In this document: positions 6,998 to 13,600 of the stretch, piece after piece
Numbering within the stretch: the first letter of the stretch is position 1
Layout: each line of letters opens with the position of its first letter
Assembly (NCBI GenBank): GCA_009774345.1
Contig: VSNR01000036.1
Location: 1-15,126 of the forward strand
Length of the DNA stretch: 15,126 bases
Direction: 5' to 3'
DNA from: Lachnospiraceae bacterium
GTDB taxonomy: Bacteria; Bacillota; Clostridia; Lachnospirales; Lachnospiraceae
Program-made: the position numbers and the translations under genes
The notes under the pieces: model-generated
What the model saw: the letters and a program-made list of their open reading frames with translations, nothing else
Database searches by the model: none
What the model was told of the DNA's origin: nothing

Positions 6998-7927
6998 ATG
7001 TTCTTTTGGATGTGGAATAAGAGACAACAGCGGATAAAAAAGTATTGGAAGGGAGGTGTCTTGCTCTCCAGAATGCAGGGTATACGGTTTCTGGTTCATG
7101 CATTGAAAAGAATGTCCTCCTGCTCCTCTGCTGTAACGCGAAAGACGAATAAGGCAAGTATGACCGTGGAGGCGTGTCTGGTGCTGCCGCTGTTTTTATT
7201 TGCGTTTCTGAATATGATCTCCATTGTGGAAATTTATCGGCTGCAAGGAAATATGAGTGCTGCGATGCATGACACGGCAAAACAGATGGCAGTGTATGGA
7301 TATGAATATCGCAAGATTGGAGGCGGGTCGGCAGGAAAGGCGGAGTCATTAGGTCTGACATACATCTATGCAGCAGGTAAAGTGCGCTCAAAACTTGGAA
7401 CAGCGTATCTGAATAATGCGCCACTTGCAGGAGGCGCATCCAAGATCTCCTGGCTGCGATCTTCTGTGATGCAGGATGAGGACTGTATTGATCTGGTCGC
7501 ACAATACCCGGTAAAACCTCCGGCAGCAGTGGTTGGATGGCGGCAGCGCTATATGTACAATCGAATACGGACAAGAGCATGGACAGGTTATGACAATGCA
7601 GGAAACAATCACAACAATGCAGATGAGGAAAAGATCGTATATATTACACCGGAAGGGACTGTGTATCATTGTTCCCGCGGATGTAGTTACTTAAAACTCT
7701 CAATTACCGCGGTGGATCAAAGTCTTCTGGAGACACAGAGAAATCAGGATGGTGAAAAGTATTATCCCTGCGGAGAGTGTGGGAAATCTGGAAAAAGTGT
7801 TGTCTATATCACAGGATATGGTAATCGGTACCATACAACACTTGGATGCAGCGGACTAAAGAGAACCGTCATGGCTGTTCCGATCTCTGAGGCAGGGGGC
7901 AGAGGGGCTTGCAGCAAATGCGGTTAA
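6998..7927 (+). CDS. TadE-like protein with two C-terminal Cys/His modules
   Basis: This 309-aa protein has a TadE-like membrane helix (about 55-77) introduced by KASMTVEACLVLPL, as in pseudopilins, then a linker and two tandem C-terminal modules. Module 1 has H224, C229, C258 and C261; module 2 has H279, C284, C305 and C308. Both share the pattern VYIT..G..YH-x4-C-x2-LK...C-x2-C, so each could bind a zinc ion. The pattern resembles small Cys/His modules I recall at the C-terminus of some secreted nucleases; no search was done. The modules would face outside the cell. ATG 6998 follows AAGGGGAG by 7 nt, but GGGAGGTG (7051-7058) before TTG 7061 or ATG 7073 could give a shorter N-terminus. The basic first 50 residues are long for a TadE. 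Confidence 0.75.
   Translation: MFFWMWNKRQQRIKKYWKGGVLLSRMQGIRFLVHALKRMSSCSSAVTRKTNKASMTVEACLVLPLFLFAFLNMISIVEIYRLQGNMSAAMHDTAKQMAVYGYEYRKIGGGSAGKAESLGLTYIYAAGKVRSKLGTAYLNNAPLAGGASKISWLRSSVMQDEDCIDLVAQYPVKPPAAVVGWRQRYMYNRIRTRAWTGYDNAGNNHNNADEEKIVYITPEGTVYHCSRGCSYLKLSITAVDQSLLETQRNQDGEKYYPCGECGKSGKSVVYITGYGNRYHTTLGCSGLKRTVMAVPISEAGGRGACSKCG
7637..7924 (+). repeat. Duplicated H-x4-C...C-x2-C module (protein level)
   Basis: Two consecutive modules, 7637-7780 and 7802-7921, encode related sequences. The aligned residues are V-Y-I-T, G, Y-H, C, L-K, and a closing C-x2-C followed by Gly. The spacing between the middle Cys and the CxxC differs (28 versus 20 residues between), so the copies have diverged and no long DNA identity remains. 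Confidence 0.75.
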
Positions 7928-7972
7928 ATTTGCCGAACATGATGAATACTAAAATAGAATGGGAGAAATAGA

Positions 7973-8410
7973 ATGATAAATGCGATAATATACAGAGTGA
8001 TAGTGATCGGAATAGGGTTCTTGCTCTTTGCGGCAGGAATGATGGATATAAAAAACAAACAGATTAGCAGGAGGATGATTGTTGTATTGCTTCTGGCATG
8101 TTGTGCTATACTGCCATTTCGAAGATATTTTCATATTTTGGATATGTTGGGAGGAATGGCAGTAGGACTTTGTATAATTGGATTGGCGGTGATATCTAAA
8201 GAGCAGATTGGAAAGGGTGATGGAATGGTGATTGCCGCAGTTGGAATTGCATTTGGTGCGCGCAGATGCTTTCTCGTGCTTTCCACAGCATCCTTTATTA
8301 TGTGTATGATTGCAATTGGAGTCTTGCTGCTAAAAAAGGGGACAAAGCAGACAAGGCTTCCGTTTCTGCCAGCAGTGTTTGCGGGGTATCTCTTATGTGT
8401 TGTATTGTGA
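7973..8410 (+). CDS. Prepilin peptidase 2 (A24 family)
   Basis: This 145-aa membrane protein has the A24 aspartates: Asp25 in GMMDIKNKQISRR and Asp83 in GKGDG. A PFLPAVFAGYL stretch near the C-terminus is typical of the last helix of these enzymes. Hydrophobic segments lie around 5-24, 36-48, 57-75, 85-116 and 128-145. It would be a second leader-cutting protease, in addition to the one at 304. It sits between the two TadE-like genes, which hints that it may process those rather than Flp. The second-Asp motif is GKGDG rather than the GAGDVK of the first enzyme, and the two sequences are only distantly alike. GGGAG lies 8 nt before the ATG. The stop overlaps the next gene. Confidence 0.85.
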   Translation: MINAIIYRVIVIGIGFLLFAAGMMDIKNKQISRRMIVVLLLACCAILPFRRYFHILDMLGGMAVGLCIIGLAVISKEQIGKGDGMVIAAVGIAFGARRCFLVLSTASFIMCMIAIGVLLLKKGTKQTRLPFLPAVFAGYLLCVVL

Positions 8411-8922
8411 GGAGCTTTTCAGCAGGCCGACTGGAATCTGTGGAGCGGGAAGTTCTTAATTGTTGTACTGTGAGAAGACAATATGAGGCGGCATATTTTA
8501 CGGTGGAAGCCTCTCTGATTCTGCCTATGGTAATGCTCTTTACGGTGATGATGATCTTTCTGGGATTTTACAGTTATGACAGGTGTGTCATGGAACACAG
8601 CGCATATGAAGCGGCGCTTAGAGGGACAAGCAGTCATTTTAAGACTGCGCAGGAAGCGGAAGCTGCCGCGCGCACTGCTGCTTCCAGGCTGGTTGAGGAA
8701 AAACTTTTTGCAATACATGATTTTCAGTATAATGTATCTGTAGATGCAGGAAGTGTGACCGTGACTTATCATTGTATTGTCAATATGCCCTTTGTCACAT
8801 GGATGTGCGAATATGTGCCTGGAATGGATATGACACTGGATATCAAAAAGAGTGCCAGGCGTCTGAAACCTGTAAGGACAATCCGTGACTGCCGTATTTT
8901 AAATGAGTTGATTGCACCTTGA
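8395..8922 (+). CDS. Second TadE-like pseudopilin
   Basis: This protein of about 175 aa has a TadE-like helix (about 37-60) introduced by EAAYFTVEASLILPM, followed by an extracytoplasmic helical stretch (AAYEAALRGTSSHFKTAQEAEAAARTAASRL) and a beta-rich end. It is probably a minor pilin or assembly factor. The start is uncertain. ATG 8395 gives a 16-nt overlap with the upstream peptidase gene and has only GCGGGG upstream. GTG 8407 would give a GTGA 4-nt overlap. GTG 8470, after GGAGCGGGAAG, would leave about 13 residues before the helix motif. The frame is open back to 8266 but that part is the shadow of the peptidase. The residue at the expected cleavage point is Ala, not Gly. Confidence 0.75.
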   Translation: MCCIVRSFSAGRLESVEREVLNCCTVRRQYEAAYFTVEASLILPMVMLFTVMMIFLGFYSYDRCVMEHSAYEAALRGTSSHFKTAQEAEAAARTAASRLVEEKLFAIHDFQYNVSVDAGSVTVTYHCIVNMPFVTWMCEYVPGMDMTLDIKKSARRLKPVRTIRDCRILNELIAP

Positions 8923-8963
8923 GAACTGAATAAAGATTTGTACTTTGTGCATTTTTTCAAGGT
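8916..8963 (+). other. Inverted repeat in the gap before the FHA gene
   Basis: ACCTTGA (8916-8922) and TCAAGGT (8957-8963) form a perfect 7-bp inverted repeat. It spans the end of the TadE-like gene and most of the gap to the FHA gene, with a 34-nt loop. The bases after the second arm are AAAATAG, so it is not a classical terminator. A weak -10-like TAAAAT (8963-8968) overlaps its end. It may be an RNA stem separating the last gene from the rest of the operon. Confidence 0.3.
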
Positions 8964-9014
8964 AAAATAGAAGCCGCTATGATGGAGATATGGAAAAAGA
9001 AATGGAGGTTTGGC

Positions 9015-10664
9015 ATGAAAGACACAATGCCTGAGATCAGCTTCGAGAGGAGTATGAATCATAATTATATGATTTTGAGCAAATGCAGTTATTTTGGAAA
9101 TGACGATGGCGGCAGTATGGACTATCGCACAAAAATGCTGTTAGAAAACCATATACCGGGGCTGTTGCCAGTCACGCACAGGCGGATCAATGGGGAGTGC
9201 CGGTATTATTATGAAATTAATTCACTACAGTCCCTTGACAGACTTTATGATAAGAGTGAGATACAGTATGATGCGCTAAAACGGCTGCTGTCTGGCTGTG
9301 TGCGACTTTTTGACAGGTTGGAGGAATATCTGCTGGACGGGACACAGATTATCGTAAAGTCAGACTTGATCTATATTGATGTGGAGAAGATGGAACCGTA
9401 CTTTGTCTGTTATCCTGATTATGAGGGAGATGTAAGGTTGTCCTTCATGGAATTTATTGATGAGCTGCTCACAAAGATTGACCATACAGATGAGCGGGCG
9501 GTAATGCTTGGTTATCAGATTTATCGCTATACCAGAAATCCCAATTATGTTATCAGTGAGATTGGCAGGATGATAGAGCATGTGATTGTGGACATGCTGC
9601 ACAGGGAGGGGGGAGCGGGGCAGCAGGATTTGTATGTGGCAGACAATGTTGTATCAAGGGAATGGGAAAATGGCAGGGAAGGAAGTTTCGGGAATCCTCA
9701 TATAGAGGAGAAATGTATAAAAGGAAGTGACATGACAGCGCATGTTACAGATGCGTATGATTATAATGCATTATATGATGCACAAAAGGATGAAATATCT
9801 GATCAGACAACACAGGCTAAAACAAAAAATATAGGGGATCTGATCGGCGGAATTTTCTGTATCTTTGTATCACTCTGTGCAGGTGCGATCATTCTAGGCG
9901 CGCGACTGCTGCATTCGATACAATTAAGCGGCAATAATGAGCTGTACCTATGCGGGGCAATGAGTATGGCAGTTGTTGCAGCAATCCTGTTTTTCTCTTG
10001 TTATCTCAAAAAAAGACGACATAGTCAGGAGATGGATCTGTATAATGAGGACGACGACAACGGAGATCTTCAGTTTTATACTGCTGCTGGACATGATGGA
10101 GATATATGGAAATATCATGATAACAGTTTAGGGACAGCAGGTGGTATGCACGCGGAAAGTGTGTGTGAAAATCCAATAGATTCCTTTGATATTAGAGGGA
10201 CGATATGCGATAATGCGAAAGATCGGCAGGATGCTGGACAACATAATCGTAAGAGCTATGGAAGTGCAATTGAGAATTGGAACTATGAGATGCAGCATGT
10301 AAAAAATACAGACAATAATGTAAGATCCTCCAAGCAGAATGAGACGGTGTACTTAGGAGACAGCATTGTGGAAGAGCGGATGCTGTGTGGACGCATAAAC
10401 GGCAGGGAAGTAAATATCTCGTTGGACAGGCTGCCAATGACTGTGGGAAAACTAGCCAATATGGTAGATTTTGTAATAAATGACACTGCTGTCAGCAAAA
10501 TGCATGCGCGCTTTGAGGAGCACGACGGCAGGATTTATCTCTGCGATTTAAATTCGACAAACGGAACGGTATGCAATGGTGTACTTCTGGGCGTCAATCA
10601 GTCCGTGGCGCTGGAGCCGGGGGACCGGCTCCGGTTTGGAAGGACTTGTTTTACATACTGTTAA
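9015..10664 (+). CDS. Membrane DUF6382-FHA domain protein
   Basis: This 549-aa protein has three parts. Residues about 1-200 match the DUF6382 type (NYMILSK..., LLPVTHRRINGECRYYYEI, RLYDKSEIQYDALKRLL, EEYLLDGTQIIV). Two membrane segments lie at about 275-297 and 308-330. A C-terminal FHA domain (about 458-549) has the phospho-threonine-binding set: the GK of the first loop, Ser494 with K-M-H497, and N513-STNGT518. FHA domains bind phosphothreonine peptides, so the protein probably reads Ser/Thr kinase signals at the membrane near the pilus machine; both soluble parts would be cytoplasmic. No kinase is in the window. ATG 9015 is chosen for GGAGG at 9004-9008 (6-nt spacing); ATG 8979 has no such site. 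The 92-nt gap is the largest in the cluster. The stop shares TTAA with the convergent gene. Confidence 0.85.
   Translation: MKDTMPEISFERSMNHNYMILSKCSYFGNDDGGSMDYRTKMLLENHIPGLLPVTHRRINGECRYYYEINSLQSLDRLYDKSEIQYDALKRLLSGCVRLFDRLEEYLLDGTQIIVKSDLIYIDVEKMEPYFVCYPDYEGDVRLSFMEFIDELLTKIDHTDERAVMLGYQIYRYTRNPNYVISEIGRMIEHVIVDMLHREGGAGQQDLYVADNVVSREWENGREGSFGNPHIEEKCIKGSDMTAHVTDAYDYNALYDAQKDEISDQTTQAKTKNIGDLIGGIFCIFVSLCAGAIILGARLLHSIQLSGNNELYLCGAMSMAVVAAILFFSCYLKKRRHSQEMDLYNEDDDNGDLQFYTAAGHDGDIWKYHDNSLGTAGGMHAESVCENPIDSFDIRGTICDNAKDRQDAGQHNRKSYGSAIENWNYEMQHVKNTDNNVRSSKQNETVYLGDSIVEERMLCGRINGREVNISLDRLPMTVGKLANMVDFVINDTAVSKMHARFEEHDGRIYLCDLNSTNGTVCNGVLLGVNQSVALEPGDRLRFGRTCFTYC
10611..10634. other. Strong hairpin at the convergent gene ends
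   Basis: GGAGCCGG (10613-10620) and CCGGCTCC (10625-10632) form a perfect 8-bp GC-rich stem with a GGGA loop, extendable by a T-G wobble and a C-G pair. It lies in the last codons of the FHA gene and about 29 nt beyond the stop of the opposite gene. Neither strand has a T-tract directly after it, so it is not a standard intrinsic terminator. It is still the only strong stem near the point where the two transcripts collide. It also encodes the conserved FHA stretch LEPGDRLRFG, which may explain it. Confidence 0.35.
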
Positions 10665-13600
10665 GTAATTAAATCCCGCCACCACCACAGAAGAGATTTT
10701 GAGGCTATCGTAAAATGAATCTTGCGCTGGCCGCCATAGTTTGTGCCCATTCCACGCAGTATAACAGATGCTTTGCCTTTTTTGATATTGTTTGCGTAGC
10801 TGTGCTCATCAATGGTATAGTCTATACCATAAGTAAGTTCCTTGCCATCATGTGTAAGTTGAAGATCTTCCGGTGTCAATGTCACCTCTTTGCCATTTTG
10901 ATAGATCTTAGTACGAACTTTAAGCTTAGCTGATGAGATATTGGCAGCAATGATACGATAGGTTGTGGACAGAGAGGCATTGCCATCTCCTGCGTATGCA
11001 CCTGTGCCTTTCACTGTGGCACGTATCCAAGTATTTGCATGAATAATGTCACTTTTGTTGACAGGTTCCCCTGCTTTTCTGGTAAGCAGTGTGTCGTTTG
11101 TGGTTAATATTTCTGTGTCATTCACATACGTATAAATGACATTCTTGTCATAATCTTTGCCTGCTGTCAGTTTTTTGCCATTCGCATCAGTGATGGTCAA
11201 AGCCGTTTTGTAGTTACCGGCCTTCTTTTTATAGGTGAGATCTTTGGCAGTCATGGTAAGTTTTTTATTTGTGTCAGACATTGCACCGTCTGTGATACGC
11301 CAGCTGCCCGTCAGTGTTCCTTTGAAACTGCCTTTTCCCTTGATTGTTATCTTGGGAAGCTTATTGACAGGCGTGTCATCAGTAGTTACAGCAGTGATGT
11401 TTTTGTAGGAAACTGTATAATCTCTGCCTGGCATCAACGCCATTCCTTTATAATATAGTGAGATCTGAGGCTTCGCACCTCCTTTCATGTAGGGGGAGGT
11501 AATCTGCGATAGATCTGTCACAGTGACAGGTTTGGATGCAGTGTGCTCTGTGGTATATGTCATCGTTATATCTGTATCTGGAGCGTTGTTTCCATTTGAA
11601 ATATCACGGGCAGTTATTTTGTACGTTTTTTTCAATTCTCCGCTGTACCTGTTGATGCCTTTTATTATTATGGTTGCAGTTCCTGCTTTGGCTGTATTTT
11701 TGTAGGATATGAGATAATCACCGGTTATGCCGTTATCCTTGCTTTCTTGCAATATTGTATTATTGAGCGTTAATATCAAATTATTCTGTAGGACATCTGA
11801 TTCATTTCCCGTGTAGGTTTTGGCAGTAATGCCGTCAACGGATGCTTTGTTGATCTTTTGTCCGACAATCTTGTAAGTAATCTTTTTGGAACCTGCATAG
11901 GCGCTTCCCTCGACTGCGGTGATGGTGGCAGTGGCAGTTCCGATCGCTTTATTATTGTAGTAGGAGACAGTATAATCGCCTGTTTTGCCGCCGTCGGTGC
12001 TCTGTGCCAAAGGTTTATTTTTGTAGGTTACATGCAGTTTTTCCGGTATGATTCCAGTGGTATTGACAAGCTCATTTTGGTAAGCCTGGTCAGGTATTTG
12101 GGACACAGATACTTTGCTGAGCATTATTTTTTGGCTGATTGTCACATTTACAGTGCGCGTGCCGCTATAATTATTTAGTCCTTTGATGACAATGGGATAG
12201 ACACCAGCTTTTTTGTATGCACCAGCTTTTATATATGGGTAACTGAGCGTGTAGTCCGTCTTGTTGACCAGTTTTTTTCCGTTGCGGTATACAGCGGGAG
12301 AGGTTTTTTGGACCTTGCCGTTGTATGACACGGTAATATTGTCCGCAGAGATGTCATGGTCATTGAGAGACTTTGGCAGGATATTGAAGGAGACAGATTC
12401 TGTTCCTGAATAATTGCCTTTGCCTTTCACTGTGATGGTAGGTGTTTTTTTGGCGGACGTATTGACATTTTTGTTATTTTTGTATGAAACGGTGTAGTCC
12501 TGACCCTGAACAAGCTCGATGAGTTCTGTGCTTCCGTCATGGTATGCAATACTGTCATATACCTGAACCTGTGGTTTTATGGATTTGCCTGTGTAGGTCT
12601 GATCACCGATTGGAATGACATAGAAGCCCTTTCCCTGCTGTTCAAAGTAGGGATACAACACAATCTCATTTTGATTGATATAAGTGTCTTTGTCAAAATG
12701 TGTTCCCTGACCATTTTTGCCTGTAAACCATCCAATAAACAATTTATCCTCAGTACTTTCCATCACGGGAAAACTGTCGGAGGGGATGGTGGTTCCCATC
12801 GCTGTCTGTATTTTTTTTAATGCATGTGTGTAATCAGCGGACATAAAAGTCACACTGCTTTCTTCTACATGAATGTCGTAGCTTGCTGAAAACTGATTCA
12901 GGACCGCGGTGATGGTGGTAGTCCCTGCTGTCTGTGCTGTGACTTTTCCGCCGTTTACGCTTGCTACCAAGGGATTTGAGCTGGACCATGTGATATGGAC
13001 ATCATCGGTTGTATCTTTTGGCTGATAGTCTGCGGTCAGAGTCAGGTTCTGACCTGTGTATAGTGTTGCGGCGGATGTGTCGGTGTCTGAATTTAAGTTT
13101 TTGAGTTGAAAACTGTACAAAGGTGCTTCGACGATTACCTTGCAGCGCGCAGTCTTGCCGTTTAGAGACTGCGCAGTGATGGTGGCTTCTCCGCCGTCAC
13201 GGGCTGTGACAACCGCTCTGTGTGTGGTTTGATCCGGTTTGACTGATACAATGTTGGGGTTTGACGAAGTCCATGTGATGGTCTTGTCATCTGTTGTGTC
13301 TGCCGGTTCAATTTTTACAGATAAAGTTGCGGTGGCGCTGAAACCAGATTCTGGAATGTTTTCAATCGCATCAGGTCTGTATAGATGCAGGCTGGTCTTG
13401 TCCAGAGAAATACTTTTGATGGCTTTCTCTCCGGGCATATTCTGATAGACAGGAATCTTAAATACAAAGCCAGAGTTCAAACTTCCTGTGCCTGCATACA
13501 TTCTTTTGATGGAGGAAGCTTCACTTGTCGGTGCCTGAATATTCTGCATATATTGATGGTTGTAAAGTCCGTGGGGGCTGTTGGTATCCACATTAAATTT

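Noticed and set aside
6969..7580. 203-aa minus-strand ORF opposite the TadE-like gene.
   Set aside because: The plus frame has the TadE helix and Cys/His modules and fits the operon. The minus ORF has a Ser/His-rich, low-information sequence with no domain and no convincing ribosome site.
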